Under the pieces are notes generated by a model. The model worked only from the letters and a program-made list of their open reading frames with translations. It did not search any database and was not told the DNA's origin. The translations under genes and the position numbers were made by a program. From NCBI RefSeq assembly GCF_006540085.1, contig NZ_BJOG01000008.1, forward strand, positions 248,001 to 312,000: a stretch of DNA of 64,000 nucleotides. The letters run 5' to 3'. Shown in pieces: positions 40,353-49,682 of this stretch; positions within the stretch are counted from its first letter, which is position 1, and each line of letters starts with the position of its first letter. Origin of the DNA: Microbacterium oxydans (GTDB taxonomy: Bacteria > Actinomycetota > Actinomycetes > Actinomycetales > Microbacteriaceae).

Positions 40353-41945
40353 ATGGAGATCGCCGGAATCGTCGGCATCCTCGTCATCGTCGGAATCGCC
40401 GTCGTCGTCGCCGTCGTCCTACTGCTCGTCCTGCTGCTGTTCGCGCGCAGCTGGATCAAGGTCGCTCGCGCCGACGAGGCACTCGTCATCTCGGGACGCA
40501 AGCAGAAGGTGCAGACGGCAGTGCTCTCGGCCGACGGCTCGAGCAGGTCCGAGATGTCGGAGTCGCCGGTCACCGTGATCGTGAACGGCAAGTCGCTCGT
40601 GAACCCGATCACGCAGCGTCACGAGATCATCTCGCTGCGTTCACGTCAGGTCTCCCTGAACGCCGAAGCGCAGTCGCTCGACAGCGTGACCCTGAACGTC
40701 GACGGTGTCGCGATCGTGAAGATCGGATCCGACCCGATCCTGGTCCGCCGCGCAGCCGAGCGATTCGCCTCGCAGGACAAGGCCATCGAGCAGTTCACCA
40801 CCGAGCAGCTCGAAGGTGCGCTCCGCGGCATCGTCGCCACCCTGTCGGTCGTCGAGTTGATGCGCGAGCGCAAGAAGTTCTCGGACCAGATCGCGGCAGA
40901 CGTCTCGCAGGAGCTCGCCGAGCAGGGGCTGATCCTCGACTCGTTCCAGATCAAGGGCATCACCGACAAAGTCGGCTACATCCAGTCGCTCGGCGCCCCC
41001 GAGATCCAGGCGAAGCGCCAGTCCGCCGAGATCTCGCAGACCAACGCCGACCGCGCGATCAACCAGAAGAACATCGCCAACCAGGAAGCGAACCTGATCG
41101 AGCAGACCGCGCTCGACACCAACACCGCCAACGCGGACTCCGGCATCGGCCGGGCGCGCGCCGAAGCCGAGCAGGCCGAGGCACTCGCCCGCGCGCAGGC
41201 CGAGCAGGCGGTGCTGCAGCAGCAGGCCGAGAACAAGCAGGCACAGCTCGACGCCGACGTGAAGCGCGTCGCCGACGCCCAGCGCTACGAGGCGGAGACC
41301 CGCGCCCAGGCCGAGCTCTACACACGCGAGCGCTCGGCCGAAGCCGCCGCGATCGAGCAGGTCAAGCAGGCCGAGGCCCGCACGCGCATCGCCGAACAGC
41401 AGGCCCAGGCCGACAAGGCCCGTGCCGAGGGTGAAGCAGCAGCGGCGATCGCGAAGGCCAGCGGTGAGGCGAACGCCCTCCGAGCCCAGGCCGAGGCCGA
41501 AGCAGAAGCCCGCCGCCTCCGCGCCAGCGCCGAGGCCGACGCGATCCGTGCCGAGGGTGACGCCCGTGCGGCAGCCCTGGAGGCGGAGGCCAAGGCCATC
41601 GCCTCGAACCAGGACGCATTCCTCTCGCAGCGCGTCCTCGAGGTGCTGCCGTCGATCATGGCCGAGTTCTCGAAGGGCTATGCGGCGATCGGCAACGTGT
41701 CGATCATCGGCAGCTCCGGCGAAGACGGCGCATCCACCGTCGTGGGCGCCGACAGCGCCAAGGCACTCGCCTCGGTGTTCGACAGCGTCCACTCGGCTAC
41801 GGGACTCGACCTGGCCGGCATCATCCAGGGTCAGGCCGTGGGCCGCGGCTTCGGCGCAGGAGTCGCAGAGGCTTCGGCGGCCGCGCCCACGCCGCGCGTC
41901 GCGACGCCGACCACGCCACCGCCGCCCGCGCCGCCCGCGGAGTAG
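40353..41945 (+). CDS. Flotillin-like SPFH-domain membrane protein
   Basis: A 530-residue protein. Residues 5-30 form one membrane helix, followed by an SPFH/band-7 domain (about 35-200) and a long Ala/Glu/Gln-rich coiled coil (about 215-430) with repeated AEAEA words. The tail (430-530) is Gly/Ser-rich and ends in a proline tract. This is the architecture of bacterial flotillins (FloT/YuaG), which organise membrane microdomains. The ATG at 40353 has a GGGAGG site. Confidence 0.92.
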   Translation: MEIAGIVGILVIVGIAVVVAVVLLLVLLLFARSWIKVARADEALVISGRKQKVQTAVLSADGSSRSEMSESPVTVIVNGKSLVNPITQRHEIISLRSRQVSLNAEAQSLDSVTLNVDGVAIVKIGSDPILVRRAAERFASQDKAIEQFTTEQLEGALRGIVATLSVVELMRERKKFSDQIAADVSQELAEQGLILDSFQIKGITDKVGYIQSLGAPEIQAKRQSAEISQTNADRAINQKNIANQEANLIEQTALDTNTANADSGIGRARAEAEQAEALARAQAEQAVLQQQAENKQAQLDADVKRVADAQRYEAETRAQAELYTRERSAEAAAIEQVKQAEARTRIAEQQAQADKARAEGEAAAAIAKASGEANALRAQAEAEAEARRLRASAEADAIRAEGDARAAALEAEAKAIASNQDAFLSQRVLEVLPSIMAEFSKGYAAIGNVSIIGSSGEDGASTVVGADSAKALASVFDSVHSATGLDLAGIIQGQAVGRGFGAGVAEASAAAPTPRVATPTTPPPPAPPAE

Positions 41946-42021
41946 TCGGCGCATGACGGCAGATGCCGCGATCGATTCGGTCGCGGCATCCGCCGTTTCT
42001 CCGACCGGGCAGACTGGACGG

Positions 42022-44577
42022 ATGACGCGCGCCGCCTTCGACATCGCCACGATCGGCGCCGGCCTGTCGTTCGCCGGCGCCGTCGAGGAGCTCTCCGCCG
42101 CCCTCGACACGAGTTCATCCGTGGTGGTGACCGCACCGCCGGGCACGGGCAAGACCACCCTGGTGCCTCCGCTTCTCGCCTCGCGAACCCCCGGGCGGGT
42201 GATCGTCACCCAACCGCGCCGGGTGGCCGCACGCGCGGCCGCTCGCCGACTCGCGCAGCTCGACGGCTCGCCTCTCGGCGGGCGCGTGGGATTCACCGTC
42301 CGCGGCGAGCGCTCCGCGGGAGCCGACACGAAAGTCGAGTTCGTCACGGCGGGGGTCCTCCTGCGACGGATGCTCGACGACCCGGGACTCGACGGTGTGG
42401 GCGCGGTCATCATCGACGAGGTGCACGAGCGCGCCATCGAGACCGACCTCCTCGTCGGTCTGCTCTCCGAGGTGCGCGAGCTGCGGGACGACCTGATGGT
42501 CGTGGCGATGTCGGCCACCCTCGACGCCGCCCGGATCGGCGCCGTCATCGGCACCGACGAGTCCCCTGCGCCGGTCGTCGACCACGACGTCCCGGCCTTC
42601 CCCCTCACCGAGCGATGGGCTCCGAGTCCCGTGCCCCGCCTCGACGAACGGGGAGTCACCCGGGGGTTCCTCGACCACGTCGCGAGCATCACCGCATCCG
42701 CAGCCGCCGAACTGGTCCGCGAAGACCCGGAAGCCGATGTGCTGGTCTTCGCCCCCGGCGCTGGTGAGGTGTCGGAGATCGCGCGACGCCTCCGCTCCCT
42801 CAGCGACGCCTTCGACGTGCGCGAGTTGCACGGGCGGATCGCCCCGGCGGAACAGGACGCCGTGATCCGCGGCCGCGCGCCGCGAGAGGTCCCCCGCATC
42901 ATCGTCACCACCTCCCTGGCCGAGTCATCTCTCACCGTGCCGGGTGTACGGCTGGTCGTGGACACCTGCCTGTCGCGGCAGCCCCAGCGTGACGCGGCCC
43001 GTGGCATGACGGGTCTGGTCACCACCGCCGCCTCACGCTCCTCGTGCGTGCAGCGTGCCGGACGCGCCACCCGGCAGGGCCCCGGCGCCGTGATCCGCTG
43101 CGTCGACGAGCGCACTTACGCCGCGGCTCCCGCTCGTCCGTCGCCGGAGATCGCCACGGCCGACCTCGCCGACGCCGCCCTCCTCCTCGCCTGCTGGGGC
43201 GCACCGGATGGCGCGGGTCTGCGCATGATCGAACCGCTGCGAGCCGACAGCCTCGCCGACGCCGTGGCCGTGCTCCGCGGACTCGGCGCGATCGACGACG
43301 ACGGTCGCGCCACGGCAGACGGCCGAGTGCTGGCACGTATCCCGACCGACCCGCGACTGGCCAGGGCGCTGCGGGACGGCAGTCCCGTGGTGGGGAACCG
43401 ACTCGCCGCTGAGGTGGTCGCGCTTCTGAGCGGAGACCAGCGCGTCCCCGACGCCGACGTCGCCCACGCTCTCATCGCACTGCGCGGAAGTCGGACCCCC
43501 GACGCTCGCCGTTGGCACGAGGACGCGCGTCGCCTGGAGCGGATGGTCGATCCGACGCCGGACACGCGTTCGGGCCTCGAGGGGGTGGGTCTCGTGATCG
43601 CGCTGGCCTTCCCTGACCGTGTCGCCCACCGCGTCGAGCGCTCGGAGTCGGGCGCGACCTTCCTGCTGGCTTCGGGCACCCGGGCCGGGGTCACCGGTCC
43701 GCTCGCCGCCGTGGAGTGGCTGGCCGTGGCCGACGTCACCCGGGCCTCATCGCGGGCGGCGGCGGGCTCCGGTGCGGTCATCCGATCGGCGGCGGTGCTG
43801 ACGGAGGGGCAGATGGAGAGCGCGGCCAGCCACCTGATGACAGACCGCATCGAGGCCGCGTTCGTCGGAGGTCGCGTGCAGGCCCGCCGTGAGCGCCGGA
43901 TCGGGGCGATCGTTCGCTCATCGGTGCCGGTGCGGGCGGCGGCGTCGGAAGGCCGGGATGCAGTGGAGCGGGCGCTCCGACGCGACGGACTCGGCATGTT
44001 CACCTGGTCCGAGAGTGCGGATGCCCTGCGCCGCCGACTCGCGCTGCTGCGACGCGAGCTCGGCGAACCCTGGCCCGACGTGTCGGACTCGGGGCTGCTC
44101 GAATCGCTCGACACGTGGCTGGCGACGGAGCTCGATGCCCTCGCGTCCGGCGCCCCCGCCAGCCGGCTGGATCTCACGTCCGCCCTTCGCCGTCTGCTGC
44201 CCTGGCCGGAAGCCGCGCACCTGGATACGCTCGCCCCGGAACGGCTCGCCGTGCCCAGCGGGTCCCGGGTGCGCATCACCTACCCGGAGCCCGACGGCGA
44301 CGCGACCGCACGCCCCGTCGTGGCAGTGAAGCTGCAGGAGTGCTTCGGCTGGGCGGAGACGCCGCGGCTGGTGGACGGACGCGTTCTCGTGCTCTTCCAC
44401 CTGCTGTCCCCGGCGGGGCGGCCGCTCGCCGTCACAGACGACCTCGCCTCCTTCTGGTCCGGTCCCTACGCCCAGGTGCGCGCCGAGATGCGCGGCCGCT
44501 ACCCCCGGCACCCGTGGCCCGAGGACCCATGGGCCGCGGCGCCGACCAAGCACACCAAGAACCGCGCCGCTCGCTGA
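42022..44577 (+). CDS. hrpB: ATP-dependent helicase HrpB
   Basis: An 851-residue DEAH-box helicase. Walker A APPGTGKTTLV is at residues 38-48, the DEVH box at 132-135, SAT in MSATLDAAR, and motif VI QRAGRATRQG near residue 340. The HA2 and HrpB C-terminal domains fill the rest, ending in YPRHPWPEDPW, a typical HrpB terminus. Length matches E. coli HrpB. The ATG at 42022 is preferred because CAGACT lies 6 nt upstream; ATG 41953 is also in frame. The biological role of HrpB is poorly defined. Confidence 0.95.
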   Translation: MTRAAFDIATIGAGLSFAGAVEELSAALDTSSSVVVTAPPGTGKTTLVPPLLASRTPGRVIVTQPRRVAARAAARRLAQLDGSPLGGRVGFTVRGERSAGADTKVEFVTAGVLLRRMLDDPGLDGVGAVIIDEVHERAIETDLLVGLLSEVRELRDDLMVVAMSATLDAARIGAVIGTDESPAPVVDHDVPAFPLTERWAPSPVPRLDERGVTRGFLDHVASITASAAAELVREDPEADVLVFAPGAGEVSEIARRLRSLSDAFDVRELHGRIAPAEQDAVIRGRAPREVPRIIVTTSLAESSLTVPGVRLVVDTCLSRQPQRDAARGMTGLVTTAASRSSCVQRAGRATRQGPGAVIRCVDERTYAAAPARPSPEIATADLADAALLLACWGAPDGAGLRMIEPLRADSLADAVAVLRGLGAIDDDGRATADGRVLARIPTDPRLARALRDGSPVVGNRLAAEVVALLSGDQRVPDADVAHALIALRGSRTPDARRWHEDARRLERMVDPTPDTRSGLEGVGLVIALAFPDRVAHRVERSESGATFLLASGTRAGVTGPLAAVEWLAVADVTRASSRAAAGSGAVIRSAAVLTEGQMESAASHLMTDRIEAAFVGGRVQARRERRIGAIVRSSVPVRAAASEGRDAVERALRRDGLGMFTWSESADALRRRLALLRRELGEPWPDVSDSGLLESLDTWLATELDALASGAPASRLDLTSALRRLLPWPEAAHLDTLAPERLAVPSGSRVRITYPEPDGDATARPVVAVKLQECFGWAETPRLVDGRVLVLFHLLSPAGRPLAVTDDLASFWSGPYAQVRAEMRGRYPRHPWPEDPWAAAPTKHTKNRAAR

Positions 44578-44597
44578 CCCGCACCACCGAGCCGGTC

Positions 44598-45332
44598 TCA
44601 GCCAGTTCGCCGCCGCAGTGTGAGGGCGGCAAGCGCCAGGGCGCCGACGGCGAACGCCACGACGATGAGCAGCGGACCGAACACGTCCGCGCCCTCGTCC
44701 CCCGCCGCGACCGCGTTGATCGTGTCGATCGCGTAGCTGAGCGGCAGCCAGTCGGAGATGGCGTGCAGCACATCGGGCATCTGGTCTCGGGGCATGAACA
44801 GACCGCCGAGGATGATCTGCGGGAACACCAGCAGCGGCATGAACTGCACGGCCTGGAACTCGGTCTGGGCGAACGCGCTCGCCAGCAGCCCCAGCGCCGT
44901 GCCCAGCAGAGCATCGACAACCGCGACGAGGCCGAGCTGCCACAGCGGCCCGTCGACGTCGAGGCCGCACACCGCGACCGCGAACGACACCGTGATCACC
45001 GCCTGCAGCAGGGCCATCAGCCCGAACGCGAGTGCGTAGCCGAGGATGAAGTCGGCCTTCTCGAGTGGCGTGGTCATCAGCCGTTCGAGCGTGCCGGAAC
45101 GGCGCTCGCGCAGGGTGGTGATCGATGTGATGAGGAACATCACGATGAACGGGAACAGCGCCAGGATCGCACCGCCGAACTGATCGAACACACCGTCCTG
45201 CTCGCTGAACAGCCAGGCGAAGAGACCGACGAGCAGGCTCGGGGCGATGAGCATCAGGCCGATCGACCGCGGGTCGTGCCGCAGCTGCGTGAGCACGCGC
45301 CCGGCGGTCGCGAACAGCCGACGTCCGTTCAT
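44598..45332 (-). CDS. ABC-2 type transporter permease
   Basis: A 244-residue permease with six membrane helices and the ABC-2 region RERRSGTLERLMTTPL that couples to the ATPase. It has the DrrB/YhhJ-like layout for a two-gene exporter. It overlaps the ATPase stop by four bases (ATGA), so both are made together. Likely exports a lipid-like compound or drug; TetR control suggests a toxic ligand. Confidence 0.92.
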   Translation of the reverse strand: MNGRRLFATAGRVLTQLRHDPRSIGLMLIAPSLLVGLFAWLFSEQDGVFDQFGGAILALFPFIVMFLITSITTLRERRSGTLERLMTTPLEKADFILGYALAFGLMALLQAVITVSFAVAVCGLDVDGPLWQLGLVAVVDALLGTALGLLASAFAQTEFQAVQFMPLLVFPQIILGGLFMPRDQMPDVLHAISDWLPLSYAIDTINAVAAGDEGADVFGPLLIVVAFAVGALALAALTLRRRTG

Positions 45333-46114
45333 CCCTCTACCTCCTCATTCCGCTCGTGCGCCTCTCGCCGCGCCCGCCTTGTGGTCGCGGTGCCGGCCGC
45401 CCTGTCGCTTTCGATCAGAGCGAGGAACGCGGCTTCGGCGTCGTGCGTGCCGGTGTCGGCAAGCAGCGACGACAGCGTCGTGTCGGCGATGATCCGCCCT
45501 TCCCGCATCAGGAGCAGCCGGTCGCAGCGCACAGCCTCGTCCATCACGTGGCTCGAGACGATGAGTGTGACGCCCCGGTCGGCAAGGCGTCGGAACAGGC
45601 TCCACAGCTCGGCACGCAGTACAGGGTCGAGGCCGACCGTCGGCTCATCCAGCACGATGAGCTCGGGGGCGCCGATCAACGCGACCGCGAGCGACACCCG
45701 CGTCGCCTGGCCGCCGCTCAGCGAATCGACGAGCTGCGCCGCCTGCGCGCCGAGACCGACCTCCTGGATGACCCGGTCGACGTCGCCCTTCGGCGCCTTC
45801 AGGAGCGAGGCGAAGTAGGTGAGATTCTGCCGCACGCTGAGATCGCCGTAGACCGAGGCACCCTGCGTGCCGTACGCGACACGATGCCGCAGCTGGCGGG
45901 AACCGCCCGGCTCACCGAGAACGGTCACGTCGCCCGACGCGATCCGCTGCACGCCGACGATCGACCGCATGAGCGTGGTCTTGCCGCACCCCGAGGGTCC
46001 CAACAGTCCCGTGATCTGGCCGCGGGGCACGGCGAGGTCGATGCCGTCGAACACACGAACGGCCCCGCGCCGCACACGCAGCTGCGTGATCTCGACGGCA
46101 GCATTATTCATCAT
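45329..46114 (-). CDS. ABC-2 exporter ATP-binding protein
   Basis: A 261-residue ATPase with Walker A GPSGCGKTT near residue 38, signature LSGGQATRVSLA, Walker B LIVLDEPTVGLDP and an H-loop in SSHVMDEA. The start ATG at 46114 is 7 nt behind a CATAAT -10 and has no ribosome-binding site, so the transcript is probably leaderless. It is controlled through the operator that covers its start codon. Confidence 0.93.
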   Translation of the reverse strand: MMNNAAVEITQLRVRRGAVRVFDGIDLAVPRGQITGLLGPSGCGKTTLMRSIVGVQRIASGDVTVLGEPGGSRQLRHRVAYGTQGASVYGDLSVRQNLTYFASLLKAPKGDVDRVIQEVGLGAQAAQLVDSLSGGQATRVSLAVALIGAPELIVLDEPTVGLDPVLRAELWSLFRRLADRGVTLIVSSHVMDEAVRCDRLLLMREGRIIADTTLSSLLADTGTHDAEAAFLALIESDRAAGTATTRRARREAHERNEEVEG

Positions 46115-46150
46115 GCGATGAATTATGCGCCTCCCGCTCGACGGCGTCAA
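46106..46150 (-). promoter_or_regulatory. Promoter and TetR operator of the ABC-2 exporter
   Basis: On the minus strand, TTGACG (46150-46145), a 17-base spacer and CATAAT (46127-46122) form a near-ideal promoter. The perfect inverted repeat ATTCATC-N4-GATGAAT (46106-46123) overlaps the -10, the start site and the first codons, so a bound TetR dimer would block transcription. The neighbouring TetR gene is the likely source. Confidence 0.75.
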
Positions 46151-46214
46151 CGGGTTCTCCAGAGGGCAGCAAGGTGCAGCGCCGTAGAAGGTGCAGAGCA
46201 GAAGGAAGTGGAGC

Positions 46215-46811
46215 TCAGTCGAAGAGGTAGCGCTGCACCGTGGGGCCCAGCCGTGCGACGAGGTCCTCCACCGGGGCGGCAGCGAGCGCCGGGAGCTTCA
46301 GCACATATCGGGCGATCAGCATCCCGGCGATCTGCGAGGCGACGAGCGATGCCCTGAGGTCGGCGTCGTCGACGTCGAGGCTCCGCGAGATGCGGGAGAG
46401 GAGCTCACGCGAGAGGAATCCTGCCAGCAGCGGTGTCGTCACCCGACTCCCGATCGCGGTGCGGAGGAGCATGACCCCGCGCCGGCGCACCTCGGGCTGC
46501 TCGAACGCCTCGAGGACGTATCGGATCAGACGTTCACCGACCTCGTCACGCGGACCCGCGAGGATCCCCGGCACATCGATGTCCGGACGCAGCGGGATGC
46601 CCACGGCTTCGGCGAAGAGGTCGGCTTTGGTGCCGAAGTAGTGGTGCACGAGGGCGGAGTCCACCCCGGCCCTCGCGGCGATGGAGCGGATCGTCGCTCC
46701 GTCGTAGCCCTTCTCCCCGAAGTCGTCCACGGCGGACGCGATGATGCGCGCCCGCGAGTCCGAGACGCCGCGGGGACGGCCACGCCGCCTGGGGGGCTTG
46801 TGCTCGGTCAT
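46215..46811 (-). CDS. TetR-family repressor of the ABC-2 exporter
   Basis: A 198-residue regulator. The HTH is at residues 22-65 (TIRSIAARAGVDSALVHHYFGTKADLF) and the ligand-binding helices follow with the TetR_C_17-like pattern LLRTAIGSR. The start lies 7 nt behind TAGGCT (leaderless). It precedes the exporter on the same strand by 100 bases and probably represses it through the dyad at 46106-46123. Confidence 0.92.
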   Translation of the reverse strand: MTEHKPPRRRGRPRGVSDSRARIIASAVDDFGEKGYDGATIRSIAARAGVDSALVHHYFGTKADLFAEAVGIPLRPDIDVPGILAGPRDEVGERLIRYVLEAFEQPEVRRRGVMLLRTAIGSRVTTPLLAGFLSRELLSRISRSLDVDDADLRASLVASQIAGMLIARYVLKLPALAAAPVEDLVARLGPTVQRYLFD

Positions 46812-46853
46812 GCCCGTCAGCCTATGATGCGCGGCGATGGCACGGCGCGCCGG

Positions 46854-47609
46854 TCAGTCGAGCAGATGACGCAGATAGCGCGTCGGATGCTCGAGGAACG
46901 AACGCCAGTGGTTCACGATCTCGAGGTCGTCCCACTCGGCCGGGCGCACACCCCACTCGCCGACCTCGAGGATCTTCGCTCCCGGCAGGGCCGCCAGCAC
47001 CGGCGAGTGGGTGGCGCACAGCACCTGCCCTCCCTCGTCGGCGATGCGTCGGAGCACGGCGATCAGGGCGAGGGTGGAGTTGAAGGACAACGCGGCCTCC
47101 GGCTCGTCGAGGCAGTAGAAGCCCGGCTCGTCGAAACGGCTCTCCAGCAGTGCGAGGAACGACTCGCCGTGGCTCATCTCGTGGAACGGCACATCGGGTG
47201 CGCTGGTCGACGGGTTCTCCTCGAGGTAGGTGTAGAAGGAGTGCATCGTCTCTGCACGGAGGAAGAACCCCCAACGGCTCGAGCCCACTCCCCGCTGCAG
47301 CCGCAACCACTCGGACAATGGCGATTCGGTCGCCCGCGTGGTGTGTCGAGCCTGCCGGGAACCTCCCTCGGGTGAGAGGCCGTACGCGATCGCGACGCCC
47401 TCGACCAGGGTGGACTTGCCGCTGCCGTTCTCGCCGACCAGGAAGGTCACCCCGGGGTCGAGGTCGATCCCCTCACGCAGCACCTGGGCGACCGCGGGGA
47501 TGTTCGTCGGCCACCCCGTGCCCGTCGTCTGCGCCTCATCGTTCGGACGGACCGCGACGACGGGCTGCTGCCGTCGTCGCCGAGAGGTCGGCTCCCAGAA
47601 CGCATCCAT
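46854..47609 (-). CDS. AAA-family ATPase (COG3910-like, SMC/RecF-type fold)
   Basis: A 251-residue ABC-type ATPase without transport domains. Walker A is FLVGENGSGKSTL near residue 56-66, the signature-like SHGESFLALL follows, and Walker B with H-loop are CLDEPEAALS and CATHSPVL. It matches the stand-alone predicted ATPase group COG3910. No nuclease is fused and no toxin or nuclease partner is adjacent, so a defence role cannot be claimed. Confidence 0.85.
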   Translation of the reverse strand: MDAFWEPTSRRRRQQPVVAVRPNDEAQTTGTGWPTNIPAVAQVLREGIDLDPGVTFLVGENGSGKSTLVEGVAIAYGLSPEGGSRQARHTTRATESPLSEWLRLQRGVGSSRWGFFLRAETMHSFYTYLEENPSTSAPDVPFHEMSHGESFLALLESRFDEPGFYCLDEPEAALSFNSTLALIAVLRRIADEGGQVLCATHSPVLAALPGAKILEVGEWGVRPAEWDDLEIVNHWRSFLEHPTRYLRHLLD

Positions 47610-47679
47610 CGTGATCCCTCCCCGTGTGACGTCTCGGAGAGGCTACCCGCATCCCCCGACAGGGACACGGGAAGGAGCC

Positions 47680-49176
47680 TCAGCACTCGATGACGTTGAC
47701 AGCGAGGCCACCCTCGCTCGTCTCCTTGTACTTGGTGGACATGTCGGCCCCCGTCTGACGCATCGTCTCGACGACGGCGTCCAGCGAGACGTAGTGGCTG
47801 CCGTCGCCGCGAAGGGCGAGCCGCGCAGCGGTGACGGCGGTCGAGGCGGCGATCGCGTTGCGCTCGATGCAGGGAATCTGCACGAGCCCGCCGATCGGGT
47901 CGCATGTGAGACCGAGGTGGTGCTCCATCGCGATCTCGGCCGCGTTCTCGATCTGCCGGTTCGTGCCGCCCATCACCGCGGTGAGGCCGCCGGCCGCCAT
48001 GGCACAGGCGCTGCCGACCTCGGCCTGGCACCCGCCCTCCGCGCCGGAGATCGACGCGTTGGCTTTGAACAGCGACCCGAGTGCCGTCGCGGTCAGCAGG
48101 AAGCGACGGATGCCGCGTCGACGGTTCGCCTCAGCGGTCTGCTCCTCGTCGAGCTCGCTCCCGTCGCTCACCGCACGCACGTCCGACTCGAAACCGAGCA
48201 GCGCACTGCCGACCAGCTCGCCGTACGGAGTGACCGCATTGCCCGCCCCGAGCCCCGAGTCGGCAAGGAAACGCCACCAGTACATCGCGACGGCTGGGAG
48301 GATGCCTGCGGCTCCATTGGTCGGCGCCGTGACGACGCGACCGCCCGCCGCGTTCTCCTCGTTCACGGCGAGCGCGAAGGCCCCGAGCCATTCCCCGGGA
48401 AGCTCGCGATGCCCGTCGGCTTCCACCTCCTCGAGCTGGCCGCGGATCACACCGGCGCGCCGCTTGACCTTGAGAATTCCGGGGAGCGTGCCGTCGGCGT
48501 GGAGGCCGGCATCGACACACCCCGACATCGCATCCCAGATCGCATCGAGCCCGGCAGCGACCTCCTCTTCCGAGCGCAGCGATGTCTCGTTCAGTCGCGC
48601 CACCTCGGCGATCGACAGTCCGTTCTCGTCGCAGAGGGCGAGCAGCGACGCCGCATCCGCGTAGGAATACGGGAATCCGGCGGTCGCGAGCTTCGCTTCC
48701 TCGCCGTCGCGTCGGATGAAGCCTCCGCCGACCGAGTAGTAGGTCTCCTCGGCGAGCACCGCACCCGAGTCGTCCCAGGCGGTGATCGTCATGGCGTTCG
48801 GGTGCCCGGGAAGCCGGGTGCGCGGCGCGAACACGATGTCGTCCTTCGCGAAGGGGACGTCGTGGGTGCCGTCGATGCGGATCATGGCCTGCGCGGGCAG
48901 ATCGGTCCAGGCTGCACGGACGTCGGCAGGATCGCAGGTCTCCGGCGTGAGACCGCGCAGGCCCGCGACGACCGCATCCGGGGTGCCGTGCCCGATACCC
49001 GTCGCTCCGAGCGAACCGTAGAGGGTGCTGCCGATCCGGGCGACCTGGGGAAGGATGCCCGTCGCTGTGAGTCGCCGAGCGAAGTCGAGAGCCGCTCGCA
49101 TCGGTCCGACCGTATGGGAGCTCGATGGCCCCACTCCGATGGAGAAGAGGTCGAAGGCCGAGACGTACGCTGTCAC
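47680..49176 (-). CDS. sdaA: L-serine ammonia-lyase (iron-sulfur type)
   Basis: A 498-residue single-chain serine dehydratase that converts serine to pyruvate and ammonia with a 4Fe-4S cluster. The N-terminal beta domain begins FSIGVGPSSSHTVGPM; the catalytic alpha domain has cluster cysteines in GAEGGCQAEVGSAC and LTCDPIGGLVQIPC and a terminal Cys. Length fits the fused alpha/beta form. The GTG start is 6 nt behind TAGCCT, a probable leaderless promoter. Confidence 0.94.
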   Translation of the reverse strand: MTAYVSAFDLFSIGVGPSSSHTVGPMRAALDFARRLTATGILPQVARIGSTLYGSLGATGIGHGTPDAVVAGLRGLTPETCDPADVRAAWTDLPAQAMIRIDGTHDVPFAKDDIVFAPRTRLPGHPNAMTITAWDDSGAVLAEETYYSVGGGFIRRDGEEAKLATAGFPYSYADAASLLALCDENGLSIAEVARLNETSLRSEEEVAAGLDAIWDAMSGCVDAGLHADGTLPGILKVKRRAGVIRGQLEEVEADGHRELPGEWLGAFALAVNEENAAGGRVVTAPTNGAAGILPAVAMYWWRFLADSGLGAGNAVTPYGELVGSALLGFESDVRAVSDGSELDEEQTAEANRRRGIRRFLLTATALGSLFKANASISGAEGGCQAEVGSACAMAAGGLTAVMGGTNRQIENAAEIAMEHHLGLTCDPIGGLVQIPCIERNAIAASTAVTAARLALRGDGSHYVSLDAVVETMRQTGADMSTKYKETSEGGLAVNVIEC

Positions 49177-49302
49177 CCCTCCAGGCTACGCCGGATTCAC
49201 CACTTCGGTTCACCGCGGTTAACTCATCAGCGCGTCAAGCCCCTTCCCGTCCTGCGTGTGCGGAGCCATCCTGTTCAGACCACATCGTCGAAAGGGGTCA
49301 TC

Positions 49303-49599
49303 ATGACCGACACCACTCCCGACCCGGAGACCACGGACGAGGCCTCCCCCGAATCGCAGACCCCCACGCCCACGCCGTCGTCGGACACGAGCGAGGGCGA
49401 GGTCACGACACCCGCCGAGGCGGAATCGCCAGAAGACGCCGACCCGAGCGAGGTTCCGAGCACCGAGGAGCTCGAAGAGCCCAGCACCGAGAAGGCCCCG
49501 GGCGAAGAGCCCAAGGCTCCGAAGCGCGATGAGCCCGAGCCCGATCACGAGGCGGTCGGCATCGGCGTGATCGACACGGAAGAGCCGCAGGCCGACTGA
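49303..49599 (+). CDS. Acidic, intrinsically disordered small protein
   Basis: A 98-residue protein rich in Glu, Asp, Pro, Ser and Thr, with no predicted fold except a short hydrophobic end (HEAVGIGVIDTEE). The ATG at 49303 follows AAAGGGG. I recognise no family; similar short acidic proteins occur in Microbacteriaceae. The long frame running from 47338 is antisense to the serine dehydratase and only this last part looks genuine. Confidence 0.6.
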   Translation: MTDTTPDPETTDEASPESQTPTPTPSSDTSEGEVTTPAEAESPEDADPSEVPSTEELEEPSTEKAPGEEPKAPKRDEPEPDHEAVGIGVIDTEEPQAD

Positions 49600-49625
49600 G
49601 CTCCCGAAGAATCCGGAGCACCACA

Positions 49626-49663
49626 GAGGCCCCGTCCTGCTGTCATCGGCAGGACGGGGCCTC
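49626..49663 (+). terminator. Strong intrinsic terminator between convergent genes
   Basis: A perfect 15-bp stem GAGGCCCCGTCCTGC / GCAGGACGGGGCCTC with an 8-nt loop. It lies between the acidic-protein gene and the convergent flavoprotein gene and likely serves both strands. Confidence 0.85.
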
Positions 49664-49682
49664 GGTCGTGAACGCGTCCCCG

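Noticed and set aside
40641-43115. 824-residue minus-strand ORF opposite the flotillin and hrpB genes
   Set aside because: Antisense shadow with low-complexity Leu/Arg/Gly content; no family blocks.
46854-47609. COG3910-like ATPase as an anti-phage (OLD/Gabija-like) gene
   Set aside because: There is no nuclease domain and no partner gene; housekeeping neighbours on both sides give no support.
47338-49302. Upstream part of the long plus-strand frame that ends as the acidic protein
   Set aside because: Antisense to the serine dehydratase and ATPase. Only the part from ATG 49303, which has its own ribosome-binding site, is credible.
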